64,000 bases of DNA, taken from the NCBI RefSeq assembly GCF_030014915.1, contig NZ_JAGIXS010000006.1, forward strand, positions 62,001-126,000, read 5' to 3'. Positions 17,822 through 25,906 of the stretch are shown one piece after another. The translations under genes were made by a program, and so were the position numbers. The notes beneath the pieces are model-generated. The model was not told the DNA's origin. It saw only the letters and a list, made by a program, of their open reading frames with translations, and did not search any database. The DNA is from Pelomonas sp. V22. Lineage in GTDB: Bacteria > Pseudomonadota > Gammaproteobacteria > Burkholderiales > Burkholderiaceae_C. How positions within the stretch are numbered: position 1 is the stretch's first letter; each line of letters starts with the position of its first letter.

Positions 17822-19102
17822 ATGAACGCTGCCATCATCTTCGTGCTGCTGATCCTGCTGATGCTGACCGGCATGCCGATCAGCATCTCGCTGGGCCTCA
17901 CGGTGCTCACCTTCCTCTTCACCATGACCGAGGTGCCGATCCAGTCGGTCGCCTTGAAGCTGTTCACCGGCATCGAGAAGTTCGAGATCATGGCGATCCC
18001 GTTCTTCATCCTGGCCGGCAACTTCCTGACCCATGGCGGCGTGGCGCGGCGGATGATCCGCTTCGCCACCAGCATGATCGGCCACTGGAGCGGCGGCCTC
18101 GGCCTTGCCGGTGTGATGGCCTGCGCGCTGTTCGCGGCGGTGTCGGGCTCCTCGCCAGCCACGGTCGTGGCCATCGGCTCGGTGATCCTGCCGGCCATGG
18201 TCAAGCAGGGCTTCCCCAACCGTTTCGGCGCCGGCATCCTGACCACCTCGGGCTCGCTGGGCATCCTGATCCCGCCGTCCATCGTGATGGTGATGTACTC
18301 GGTCTCGACCAACACCTCGGTGGGCTCGCTGTTCATCGCCGGCGTGGTGCCGGGCCTGCTGCTCGCGATCTGCCTCGGGTTCACCACCTGGTTCATCGCG
18401 CGCAAGAACAACTACCCGCGCATGCAGAAGGCCAGCTGGGCCGAGCGCTGGAAGGCCTTCCGCGAGAGCGTCTGGGGCCTGCTGCTGATCGTCATCGTGA
18501 TGGGCGGCATCTACACCGGCATCTTCACGCCGACGGAAGCGGCAGCCATGTCGGCGGTCTATGCCTTCGTGATCGCCACCTTCGTCTACAAGGACATGTC
18601 CTTGAAGCGCCTCCCGAAGGTGCTGCTGGATTCGGCCAGCATGAGCGCGATGCTGCTCTACATCATCACGAACGCCGTGCTGTTCAGCTTCCTGATGACC
18701 AGCGAGAACATCCCGCAGGCCATGGCCGACTGGATGATCGGCCAGGGCTTCGGCCCCATCGCCTTCCTGCTGGTCTGCAACATCCTGCTGCTGCTGGCCG
18801 GCAATGTGATGGAACCCAGCTCCATCGTGCTGATCCTCGCGCCCATCCTGTTCCCGGTGGCGATGAAGCTCGGCATCGACCCGGTGCACTTCGGCATCCT
18901 GATCGTCGTGAACATGGAAGTGGGCATGTGCCACCCGCCGGTGGGCCTGAACCTCTACGTGGCCTCGGGCATCACCAAGATGGGCATCTCCGAGCTGACC
19001 GTGGCCGTCTGGCCCTGGCTGCTCACGATGCTGATCTTCCTGGGCGCGGTCACCTATGTGCCGCAGATCTCGCTGTGGCTGCCGCACCTGCTGCTCAAGT
19101 GA
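17822..19102 (+). CDS. dctM: TRAP transporter large permease DctM
   Basis: Ion-coupled membrane subunit that moves the substrate (426 residues, the usual length). About twelve hydrophobic helices, with family motifs FFILAGNFLTHGGVARRMIR, FAAVSGSSPATVVAIGSVIL, and the C-terminal GILIVVNMEVGMCHPPVGLN. It closes the dctPQM operon; a strong hairpin terminator begins 20 bases after its stop. Confidence 0.94.
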   Translation: MNAAIIFVLLILLMLTGMPISISLGLTVLTFLFTMTEVPIQSVALKLFTGIEKFEIMAIPFFILAGNFLTHGGVARRMIRFATSMIGHWSGGLGLAGVMACALFAAVSGSSPATVVAIGSVILPAMVKQGFPNRFGAGILTTSGSLGILIPPSIVMVMYSVSTNTSVGSLFIAGVVPGLLLAICLGFTTWFIARKNNYPRMQKASWAERWKAFRESVWGLLLIVIVMGGIYTGIFTPTEAAAMSAVYAFVIATFVYKDMSLKRLPKVLLDSASMSAMLLYIITNAVLFSFLMTSENIPQAMADWMIGQGFGPIAFLLVCNILLLLAGNVMEPSSIVLILAPILFPVAMKLGIDPVHFGILIVVNMEVGMCHPPVGLNLYVASGITKMGISELTVAVWPWLLTMLIFLGAVTYVPQISLWLPHLLLK

Positions 19103-19121
19103 CGGGGGCTTGAAGCTCAGT

Positions 19122-19152
19122 GCAGGGCCCGCTTCGGCGGGCCCTGCCGTTT
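19122..19152 (+). terminator. Intrinsic terminator after dctM
   Basis: Perfect 11-bp stem GCAGGGCCCGC/GCGGGCCCTGC closed by a TTCG tetraloop (19122-19147), followed by CGTTTC. The UUCG loop and stem strength are typical of strong intrinsic terminators in GC-rich proteobacteria, though the T tract is short. It separates dctPQM from the FKBP gene. Confidence 0.78.
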
Positions 19153-19197
19153 CAGCGCGGTGCGATGATGCGGCGTTTTCCATTTCGCAGACCGCTC

Positions 19198-19608
19198 ATG
19201 CGCCAGATCCTCGCTGCCAGCCTTCTTGCTGGCCTCGCTCTCGTTGGTACCGCACAGGCGGCCAGCCCCGTCACCACGCCCTCCGGCCTGGTCTACACCG
19301 AGCTCGTGGCCGGCAAGGGCCCAACGCCCAAGCCCACCGACAAGGTCCGCGTGCACTACCACGGCACCTTCCTGGACGGCCGCGTGTTCGATAGCTCGGT
19401 GGAGCGGGGCGAGCCTTCCGTCCTGCCCTTGAACCGCGTGATCAAGTGCTGGTACGAAGGCGTGCAGCTGATGAAGGTGGGCGGCAAGGCCAAGCTCAAC
19501 TGCCCGGCCGCCTTGGCCTATGGCGAGCGCGGTGCCGGCGGCGGCAAGATTCCGCCGAACACGCCGCTGAACTTTGAGATCGAGCTGATAGGCATCGTCA
19601 CGCCTTGA
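19198..19608 (+). CDS. FKBP-type peptidyl-prolyl cis-trans isomerase
   Basis: A 136-residue isomerase with a single FKBP domain and an N-terminal signal peptide (MRQILAASLLAGLALVGTAQA), so probably periplasmic. Family features: VRVHYHGTFLDGRVFDSSVERGE-type strand with the active-site Tyr and Phe/Asp, GVQLMKVGGKAKLNCPAALAYG, and the C-terminal IPPNTPLNFEIELIGI. The ATG at 19198 was chosen because it begins a clean signal peptide; in-frame Mets upstream fall in the terminator region. It sits alone between dctM and nasT. Confidence 0.9.
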   Translation: MRQILAASLLAGLALVGTAQAASPVTTPSGLVYTELVAGKGPTPKPTDKVRVHYHGTFLDGRVFDSSVERGEPSVLPLNRVIKCWYEGVQLMKVGGKAKLNCPAALAYGERGAGGGKIPPNTPLNFEIELIGIVTP

Positions 19609-19621
19609 AGATCGCGCCGCC

Positions 19622-19637
19622 GGGCATGCTTCTTGCG
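19622..19637 (+). promoter_or_regulatory. Candidate sigma-54 promoter before nasT
   Basis: GGGCATGCTTCTTGC keeps the GG-N10-GC spacing of sigma-54 promoters and matches GGCA...TTGC of the consensus. If real, transcription would start only about four bases before the nasT ATG, giving an almost leaderless mRNA, which weakens the call. No visible Shine-Dalgarno sequence precedes the ATG either. Confidence 0.33.
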
Positions 19638-19651
19638 CCGATCTGGCCAAG

Positions 19652-20263
19652 ATGCCCGATTCCCCTGACTTCCCGCCTCCCAGCCTTCGCGTCCTCCTGA
19701 TCGACGACGGCGCGCACCGCATCGCCCTAATACGCGATGAGTTGACGCGCCTGGGCTGCGAGGTGTTGGGCGTGGTGGAGCTGGCCACCCTGATCCACGA
19801 CTGCGTGCAGCGGCTCAAGCCCGATGTGGTGATCGTGGACAGCGAATCGCCGACGCGCGACACGGTGGAGATGCTGGCCACGGTCTCGGAGACGCTGCCG
19901 CGGCCGGTCGTGATGTTCTCGGAGGACGGCAGCGGCGAGACCATGCGCCGGGCCCTCAAGGCCGGCGTGAGCGCCTATGTGGTGGACGGCCTGCGGGCCG
20001 AGCGCCTGGCGCCGGTGCTGCAGGTGGCAATCGCCCGCTTTGAGCAGGACCTGGCGCTGCGCCAGGAGCTGGGCCGCGCCCAGGCTCAGCTGGCCGGTCG
20101 CAAGAGCGTGGAGAGGGCCAAGGGCATCCTGATGAGCGAGCTGGGCCTGGACGAAGACGCGGCCTACAAGCGCCTGCGCAGGCTCGCGATGGACCGAGGC
20201 GAGCCCCTGGCCGCCGTGGCGGACCGGGTTATCGACGCGCACTCCCTCTTGCGCCCTGGTTGA
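19652..20263 (+). CDS. nasT: ANTAR-domain antiterminator NasT
   Basis: RNA-binding regulator of 203 residues: a pseudo-receiver domain (RVLLIDDGAHRIALIRDEL, VVIVDSESPTRDTVEML) and a C-terminal ANTAR domain of three helices (RKSVERAKGILMSELGLDED, AYKRLRRLAMDRGEPLAAVA). NasT-type proteins bind paired hairpins in nitrate-assimilation leaders and prevent termination. The matching leader with terminator lies directly downstream. In Azotobacter and Paracoccus NasT is held by a cytoplasmic nitrate sensor, NasS; no nasS is present beside this gene or elsewhere in the window. The receiver may not be phosphorylated. Confidence 0.9.
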   Translation: MPDSPDFPPPSLRVLLIDDGAHRIALIRDELTRLGCEVLGVVELATLIHDCVQRLKPDVVIVDSESPTRDTVEMLATVSETLPRPVVMFSEDGSGETMRRALKAGVSAYVVDGLRAERLAPVLQVAIARFEQDLALRQELGRAQAQLAGRKSVERAKGILMSELGLDEDAAYKRLRRLAMDRGEPLAAVADRVIDAHSLLRPG

Positions 20264-20272
20264 TGTTGCGTC

Positions 20273-20287
20273 GCACCAATCTGGCGC
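20273..20287. promoter_or_regulatory. NtrC-like binding site
   Basis: GCACCAATCTGGCGC differs at one base from the dyad GCACCA-N3-TGGTGC, the usual NtrC recognition pattern. Its centre is about 85 bases upstream of the start predicted from the sigma-54 promoter at 20339, a normal activator distance. This suggests nitrogen-limitation control by NtrC, which is not encoded in the window. Confidence 0.6.
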
Positions 20288-20338
20288 AACACTGCCGGCA
20301 AACAGTGCATCGCAGCCGCCAAAACCCTCCGAAATCGC

Positions 20339-20354
20339 TGGCACGCTTTCTGCT
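20339..20354 (+). promoter_or_regulatory. Sigma-54 promoter of the nitrate-assimilation operon
   Basis: TGGCACGCTTTCTGCT matches the sigma-54 consensus (TGGCACG-N4-TTGCW) except for one base and keeps GG-N10-GC spacing. Transcription should begin near 20364, immediately before the leader hairpin at 20371. With the NtrC-like site upstream and the terminator downstream, it forms a complete control region. Confidence 0.75.
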
Positions 20355-20370
20355 GAACTGAAGCCGACGG

Positions 20371-20388
20371 GCCCGCAACGGCGTGGGC
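20371..20388 (+). ncRNA. ANTAR-type leader hairpin with AACGGC hexaloop
   Basis: GCCCGC/GTGGGC forms a six-pair stem (one G-T pair) closed by the hexaloop AACGGC. Known ANTAR targets are hairpins with six-base loops carrying A at position 1 and G at position 4, and this loop does. A second, weaker candidate (about 20415-20437) presents ACCGA(T) and uses the 5' arm of the terminator, as an antiterminator should, but its closing pairs are poor and the 26-base linker is longer than usual. NasT is the likely ligand. Confidence 0.55.
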
Positions 20389-20404
20389 TTTTCTGGAATC
20401 GAAC

Positions 20405-20473
20405 AAGGACAAAGGCGTCCGACCGATGGAGACACGCGAGTGCTCTCTGGGTCGCGACGCCTTTGTCCTTTTC
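20405..20473 (+). terminator. Leader terminator controlling the nas operon
   Basis: A 15-bp perfect stem, AAGGACAAAGGCGTC (20405-20419) with GACGCCTTTGTCCTT (20456-20470), is extended inward by CGACC/GGTCG and followed by TTCTGC; the T-rich 3' arm and following T residues make a terminator. It lies between the promoter and the first structural gene, so transcription must read through it, consistent with NasT-dependent antitermination. Confidence 0.75.
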
Positions 20474-20533
20474 TGCTTGGAGATCTCGATGAACCGCACG
20501 AACGCAATGCCCATGCACAACAAGGAGGGTCTG

Positions 20534-21751
20534 ATGAGCGAAGAACGCCGCACATTGCTGGCCGGCGCTGCCGGTGCCGCCGTGAGCGCCCTGAGCCCCA
20601 TGGCCTGGGCCGCCGGCTCCGACAAGCCCGAGAAGGAGGAAGTGCGCATCGGCTTCATCCCCTTGACCGACTGCGCCTCCATCGTGATGGCCTCGGTGCT
20701 GGGCTTCGACAAGAAGTACGGCATCAAGATCATCCCGACCAAGGAGGCCTCCTGGGCCGGCGTGCGCGACAAGCTGGTGAATGGCGAGCTGGACATGGCC
20801 CATGTGCTCTACGGCCTGATCTACGGCGTGCACCTCGGCGTCAGTGGCCCCAAGAAGGACATGGCCGTGCTGATGACCCTGAACAACAACGGCCAGGCCA
20901 TCACGCTCTCGAAGAAGCTGGCCGACAAGGGCGCGGTGGATGGCGCCTCGCTTGCCAAGCTGATGGCCACCGAGAAGCGCGAGTACACCTTCGCGCAGAC
21001 CTTCCCGACCGGCACGCATGCGATGTGGCTGTACTACTGGCTGGCCAGCGCGGGCGTGAATCCGATGAAGGATGCCAAGGTCATCACCGTGCCGCCGCCG
21101 CAGATGGTGGCCAATATGCGCGTCGGCAATATGGACGGCTTCTGCGTTGGCGAGCCCTGGAACCACCGCGCGATCGTCGACGGCATCGGCATCACCGCCG
21201 TGACCACGCAGGACGTGTGGAAGGACCATCCCGAGAAAGTGCTCGGCACGACCGGCGAATTCGCCAAGAAGTACCCGAACACCGCGCGCGCCGTGATCAT
21301 GGCCGTGCTCGAGGCCAGCCGCTGGATCGATGCGGGCCTGCAGAACAAGCTGAAGATGGCCGACACCATCGCCGACAAGTCCTACGTCAACACCGGTGTC
21401 GACGCGATCAACCAGCGCATCCTCGGCCGTTACCAGAATGGCCTCGGCAAGACCTGGGACGACCCCAACCACATGAAGTTCTTCAACGACGGGGCGGTGA
21501 ACTTCCCCTATCTGTCGGACGGCATGTGGTTCCTCACCCAGCACAAGCGCTGGGGCCTGATCAAGGAACATCCCGACTACCTGGGCGTGGCCAAGCAGAT
21601 CAACCAGATCGAGCTCTACAAGCAGGCCGCTTCGCAGCTGAAGGTCAATATTCCTTCGGCGCCCATGCGCACAAGCAAGCTGATCGACGGCGTGACCTGG
21701 GACGGCAAGGATCCGGCCAAGTACGCCGACTCCTTCAAAGTGAAAGCCTGA
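20534..21751 (+). CDS. nrtA: Nitrate ABC transporter substrate-binding protein, NrtA/NasF-like
   Basis: Periplasmic nitrate-binding protein (405 residues from this start). Family motifs: RIGFIPLTDCASIVMASVLG, WAGVRDKLVNGELDMAHVLY, and MRVGNMDGFCVGEPWNHRAI. The strong ribosome site AAGGAGGG (20522-20529) sits four bases before this ATG; another in-frame ATG at 20489 has GGAG ahead of it and would add 15 residues. The N-terminus EERRTLLAGAAGAAVSALSP resembles a twin-arginine signal. First gene behind the regulated leader; the signal peptide argues that this is transporter NrtA rather than cytoplasmic sensor NasS. Confidence 0.9.
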   Translation: MSEERRTLLAGAAGAAVSALSPMAWAAGSDKPEKEEVRIGFIPLTDCASIVMASVLGFDKKYGIKIIPTKEASWAGVRDKLVNGELDMAHVLYGLIYGVHLGVSGPKKDMAVLMTLNNNGQAITLSKKLADKGAVDGASLAKLMATEKREYTFAQTFPTGTHAMWLYYWLASAGVNPMKDAKVITVPPPQMVANMRVGNMDGFCVGEPWNHRAIVDGIGITAVTTQDVWKDHPEKVLGTTGEFAKKYPNTARAVIMAVLEASRWIDAGLQNKLKMADTIADKSYVNTGVDAINQRILGRYQNGLGKTWDDPNHMKFFNDGAVNFPYLSDGMWFLTQHKRWGLIKEHPDYLGVAKQINQIELYKQAASQLKVNIPSAPMRTSKLIDGVTWDGKDPAKYADSFKVKA

Positions 21752-21761
21752 GGAGCGTGCC

Positions 21762-22661
21762 ATGGTCTCCGCCGTCTTTCATTCCCCGCGCGAAGTGATC
21801 ACTGAAGAGCCAGCCGCGGTGGCGGCCAAGCCTCGCGAGCCGGTGGCTGTCGCGGCCAAGCCGCAGCCCAAGCCGCGCGCAGCGCTCGACTGGCGCGCCT
21901 TCTGGATGCGCGTCCTGCCACCCATCCTCGGCATGGCCTTGCTGGTCGGCGTGTGGGGGCTGCTGACGCAAAAGGGCGGCAGCTTTCCCACGCCCGCTCA
22001 AACCTTCGATGCCGCCGTCAAGCTCTTTGCCGACCCCTTCTACAGCAAGGGCCCGAACGACCAGGGTATAGGCTGGAACATCCTGTTCTCCTTGCAGCGC
22101 GTGGCCATGGGCTTCGGCCTCGCGGCGCTGGTGGGCATTCCGCTGGGCTTCATCATCGGCCGCTTCGAGTTCGCGAACCGCATGGTCTCTCCGCTGATCA
22201 GCCTCCTGAAACCGGTGTCGCCGCTGGCCTGGCTGCCCATCGGCCTGCTGGTCTTCAAGAGCGCCAACCCGGCCGCGATCTGGACCATCTTCATCTGCTC
22301 GATCTGGCCGATGGTCGTGAACACCGCCGTGGGTGTGCAGCGCGTGCCGCAGGACTATCTGAACGTCGCCCGCGTGCTGAACCTGAGCGAGTGGAAGGTG
22401 ATCACGCGCATCCTGTTCCCGGCCGTGCTGCCCTATCTCTTGACCGGCGTGCGTCTGTCCGTCGGCACCGCCTGGCTGGTGATCGTGGCGGCCGAGATGC
22501 TGACCGGCGGCGTGGGCATCGGCTTCTGGGTCTGGGACGAGTGGAACAACCTGAACGTCCAGCACATCATCATCGCGATCTTCGTGATCGGCATCGTGGG
22601 CCTGGCCTTGGAGCAACTGCTGATGCTCGTGGCCAAGCGCTTCTCCTTCAGCGAGGACTGA
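21762..22661 (+). CDS. nrtB: Nitrate ABC transporter permease NrtB
   Basis: Inner-membrane permease (299 residues) of the nitrate importer. It has an N-terminal Ala/Lys/Pro-rich cytoplasmic extension (about 1-45), then the BPD-transport fold with about six helices and the EAA-loop region (RVLNLSEWKVITRILFPAVL), plus PVSPLAWLPIGLLVFKSANP typical of NrtB/SsuC/TauC proteins. It is 10 bases behind nrtA and four bases before nrtD. Confidence 0.92.
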   Translation: MVSAVFHSPREVITEEPAAVAAKPREPVAVAAKPQPKPRAALDWRAFWMRVLPPILGMALLVGVWGLLTQKGGSFPTPAQTFDAAVKLFADPFYSKGPNDQGIGWNILFSLQRVAMGFGLAALVGIPLGFIIGRFEFANRMVSPLISLLKPVSPLAWLPIGLLVFKSANPAAIWTIFICSIWPMVVNTAVGVQRVPQDYLNVARVLNLSEWKVITRILFPAVLPYLLTGVRLSVGTAWLVIVAAEMLTGGVGIGFWVWDEWNNLNVQHIIIAIFVIGIVGLALEQLLMLVAKRFSFSED

Positions 22662-22665
22662 CCCC

Positions 22666-23472
22666 ATGAGCAACAGCAAAGCTTTTGTCCTGGTGCAGGA
22701 CGCTGAGATGGTGTTCTCGACCCGCAAGGGCCAGTTCCATGCGCTGCGCGAGATCAACCTCGAAGTGCAGCGCGGCGAGTTCATCACGCTGATCGGCCAT
22801 TCGGGCTGCGGCAAGTCCACGCTGCTGAACTTGATCGCCGGGCTGCTGTCGCCCACCCGTGGCGGCCTGATCTGTGATGGCCGCGAGATCGCCGCGCCCG
22901 GCCCTGAGCGGGCGGTCGTGTTCCAGAACCATTCGCTCCTGCCCTGGCTCACGTGCTTCGAGAACGTGTACCTGGCGGTCGAGCGCGTTTTCGGTGCCGA
23001 GGAGACAAAAGCCCAGCTCAAACAGCGCACGACTGATGCGCTGGTGCTGGTCGGCATGGGACATGCGGCCGCCAAGAAGCCGCAGGAAATTTCGGGCGGC
23101 ATGAAGCAGCGCATCGGCATCGCCCGCGCGCTGGCCATGGAGCCTAAGGTCTTGCTGATGGACGAGCCCTTCGGCGCGCTTGACGCGCTGACCCGCGCCA
23201 AGCTGCAGGACGAGCTTCTGAAGATCGTGGCGAGAACGCAGAGCACGGTGGTGATGGTGACGCACGACGTGGACGAGGCCGTGCTGCTGTCGGACCGCAT
23301 CGTGATGATGACCAACGGGCCCGCCGCCACCATCGGCGAGATCCTCTCGGTGGACTTGCCGCGTCCGCGTGACCGCGTGGCGCTGGCCGAAGACCCGGTC
23401 TATGTGCATGCCCGCAAGGCGGTGATCGACTTCCTCTACACCCGCCATGCCCATGTGGAGGCTGCAGCATGA
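22666..23472 (+). CDS. nrtD: Nitrate ABC transporter ATPase NrtD
   Basis: ATP-hydrolysing subunit (268 residues). Walker A GHSGCGKST, signature motif ISGGMKQRIGIARALAMEP, Walker B VLLMDEPFGALDA and switch His in VTHDVDEAV. It lacks the extra binding domain found in the cyanobacterial NrtC ATPase, so the transporter is nrtABD. It overlaps nirB by four bases. Confidence 0.93.
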   Translation: MSNSKAFVLVQDAEMVFSTRKGQFHALREINLEVQRGEFITLIGHSGCGKSTLLNLIAGLLSPTRGGLICDGREIAAPGPERAVVFQNHSLLPWLTCFENVYLAVERVFGAEETKAQLKQRTTDALVLVGMGHAAAKKPQEISGGMKQRIGIARALAMEPKVLLMDEPFGALDALTRAKLQDELLKIVARTQSTVVMVTHDVDEAVLLSDRIVMMTNGPAATIGEILSVDLPRPRDRVALAEDPVYVHARKAVIDFLYTRHAHVEAAA

Positions 23473-25895
23473 AGAAGATGAAACTGGTGATGGTGGGCAA
23501 CGGCATGGCCGGCGTGCGCACGCTGGAAGAGCTCTTGAAGATCGCGCCCGATCTCTACGACATCACCGTGTTCGGCGCCGAGCCGCATCCGAACTACAAC
23601 CGCATCCTGCTGTCGCCGGTGCTGGCCGGCGAGCAGACGCTGGACGAGATCGTGCTCAACCCGCTCGCTTGGTACGCGGACCACGGCATCACCCTGCACC
23701 TGGGCAAGAAGGTCGCGCAGATCGATCGCGTGCGCCGCAAGGTCATCGCGGAAGACGGCACCGAGGCCGAGTACGACCGCCTCCTGATCGCCACCGGCTC
23801 CACGCCTTTCATCCTGCCGGTGCCCGGCAAGGAGCTGGACGGCGTGATCGCCTACCGCGACATCGCCGATACCAACGAGATGATCGACGCGGCCACGAAG
23901 TACCAGCATGCGGTCGTCATCGGCGGCGGCCTCTTGGGCCTGGAAGCGGCCAACGGTCTGATGCTGCGCGGCATGCAGGTGACCGTGGTGCATCTGGGCG
24001 ACTGGCTGATGGAGCGCCAGCTCGACGACCAGGCGGGCGACCTGCTGCGCAAGTCGCTGGAGTCGCGCGGCCTGCGCTTCATGCTGGGCGCGCAGACGCA
24101 GGCGCTGATCGGCGGCAAGGATGGAAGAGTGATGGCCGTGCAGTTCAAGGACGGCAAGGAGATCCCGGCCGACCTGGTGGTGATGGCCGCCGGCATCCGC
24201 CCGAACACGGCATTGGCCGAAAGCGCCGGCCTGCATTGCAACCGCGGCATCGTCGTCAGCGACACCATGCAGACCGTGACCGACCCGCGCATCTACTCGG
24301 TCGGCGAATGCGCAGCCCATCGCGGCATCGCCTATGGCCTGGTGGCACCGCTGTTCGAGCAGGGCAAGGTCTGCGCCACGCACCTGGCCGAGTTCGGCAT
24401 CGGCCGCTATCAGGGCTCGCAGACCAGCACCAAGCTCAAGGTCACCGGCATCGACCTGTTCAGCGCCGGCGACTTCATGGGCGGTGAGGGAAGCGAAGAA
24501 ATCCTGATGAGCGACCCCTTCGCCGGTGTCTACAAGAAGCTGGTGATCAAGGACGACAAGCTCGTGGGCGCCTGCCTCTATGGCGACACGGTGGACGGCA
24601 GCTGGTACTTCAAGCTCTTGCGCGAGGGCCGCAAGATCGCGGACATCCGCGACAAGCTGATGTTCGGCGAGTCCAACATCGGCGACGTCGGCCACCAGGG
24701 CCACAACAAGGCGGCCGCCATGGCCGACTCGGACGAAGTCTGCGGCTGCAACGGCGTCAACAAGGGCACGATCTGCAAGGCGATCAAGGAGAAGGGCCTG
24801 TTCACCTTGGAGGAGGTGCGCAAGCACACCAAGGCCAGCGCCTCTTGCGGTTCCTGCACCGGCCTCGTGGAGCAGCTGCTGATGTTCACGGCCGGCGGCG
24901 ACTACTCGGCCACGCCCAAGAAGAAGGCGATCTGCGCCTGCACCGACATGAGCCACCAGGACGTGCGCGACGCGATCTTCAAGGAGCACATCACCAGCCT
25001 GGATTCGCTCTACGTCAAGCTCGGCTGGAAGAGCGCCAATGGCTGCGCGACCTGCCGGCCGGCGCTGAACTACTACCTGATTTCATCCTGGCCCAAGGAG
25101 GCCGAGGACGATCCGCAATCCCGTTTCATCAACGAGCGCGCGCACGCCAATATCCAGAAAGATGGCACGTACTCGGTGATACCGCGGATGTGGGGCGGGG
25201 AGACCACGAGCTCGGAGCTGCGCAGGATTGCGGACGCGGTCGATAAGTACAAGATCCCGACGGTCAAGGTCACCGGCGGCCAGCGCATCGACCTGCTGGG
25301 CGTGAAGAAGGAGGACCTGGTCAGTGTCTGGAAGGACATCGGCATGCCCTCGGGCCATGCGTATGCGAAGGCGCTGCGCACGGTCAAGACCTGCGTGGGA
25401 TCCGAGTGGTGCCGCATGGGCACCCAGGATTCGACGCAGATGGGCAAAGACCTGGAGCGGGCCATGTGGCGCATGTACGCGCCGCACAAGGTCAAGTTCG
25501 CGGTCTCGGGCTGCCCGCGCAACTGCGCGGAGGCCGGCATCAAGGACGTGGGCATCATCGGCGTGGACTCGGGCTGGGAGATGTACGTGGCCGGCAACGG
25601 CGGCATCAAGACCGAGGTGGCGCATTTCTTCGCCAAGCTGAAGACCGCCGAAGAGGTGCTGGAGTACACCGGCGCCTTCATGCAGCTCTACCGCAAGGAG
25701 GGCTGGTACCTGGAGCGCACGGTGCACTACGTCTCGCGCGTGGGTCTGGACCATGTGAAGGCCAAGATCCTCGATGACCACGACGGCCGCAAAAAGCTCT
25801 GGGCCGAGCTGCAGTTCGCGCTCGATGGCGAGCCCGACCCCTGGTTCGATTTCGACAAGGCCAAGGTCGACCTGCGTCAGTTCCAGCCCGTCTGA
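23469..25895 (+). CDS. nirB: Assimilatory nitrite reductase large subunit NirB
   Basis: Cytoplasmic NAD(P)H-nitrite reductase (808 residues) reducing nitrite to ammonium. Order of domains: FAD/NAD-binding module (VMVGNGMAGVRTLEELL; VVIGGGLLGLEAANGLMLRG), a BFD-like [2Fe-2S] domain (CGCNGVNKGTICKAIKEKG ... CGSC), a second Cys-rich domain (CACTDMSHQD ... GCATC), and the sulfite/nitrite reductase siroheme-4Fe4S domain with Cys642, Cys648, Cys682 and Cys686 in TCVGSEWC and GCPRNC. Start ATG lies in the nrtD stop. The siroheme it needs is supplied by the methyltransferase at the end of the operon. Confidence 0.95.
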   Translation: MKKMKLVMVGNGMAGVRTLEELLKIAPDLYDITVFGAEPHPNYNRILLSPVLAGEQTLDEIVLNPLAWYADHGITLHLGKKVAQIDRVRRKVIAEDGTEAEYDRLLIATGSTPFILPVPGKELDGVIAYRDIADTNEMIDAATKYQHAVVIGGGLLGLEAANGLMLRGMQVTVVHLGDWLMERQLDDQAGDLLRKSLESRGLRFMLGAQTQALIGGKDGRVMAVQFKDGKEIPADLVVMAAGIRPNTALAESAGLHCNRGIVVSDTMQTVTDPRIYSVGECAAHRGIAYGLVAPLFEQGKVCATHLAEFGIGRYQGSQTSTKLKVTGIDLFSAGDFMGGEGSEEILMSDPFAGVYKKLVIKDDKLVGACLYGDTVDGSWYFKLLREGRKIADIRDKLMFGESNIGDVGHQGHNKAAAMADSDEVCGCNGVNKGTICKAIKEKGLFTLEEVRKHTKASASCGSCTGLVEQLLMFTAGGDYSATPKKKAICACTDMSHQDVRDAIFKEHITSLDSLYVKLGWKSANGCATCRPALNYYLISSWPKEAEDDPQSRFINERAHANIQKDGTYSVIPRMWGGETTSSELRRIADAVDKYKIPTVKVTGGQRIDLLGVKKEDLVSVWKDIGMPSGHAYAKALRTVKTCVGSEWCRMGTQDSTQMGKDLERAMWRMYAPHKVKFAVSGCPRNCAEAGIKDVGIIGVDSGWEMYVAGNGGIKTEVAHFFAKLKTAEEVLEYTGAFMQLYRKEGWYLERTVHYVSRVGLDHVKAKILDDHDGRKKLWAELQFALDGEPDPWFDFDKAKVDLRQFQPV

Positions 25896-25906
25896 GGAAG
25901 CAAGCA

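Noticed and set aside
20415-20437. Second ANTAR hexaloop hairpin in the nas leader
   Set aside because: The loop ACCGAT has the right A1/G4 pattern, but the closing pairs are poor and the linker to the first hairpin is long; kept only as a possibility.
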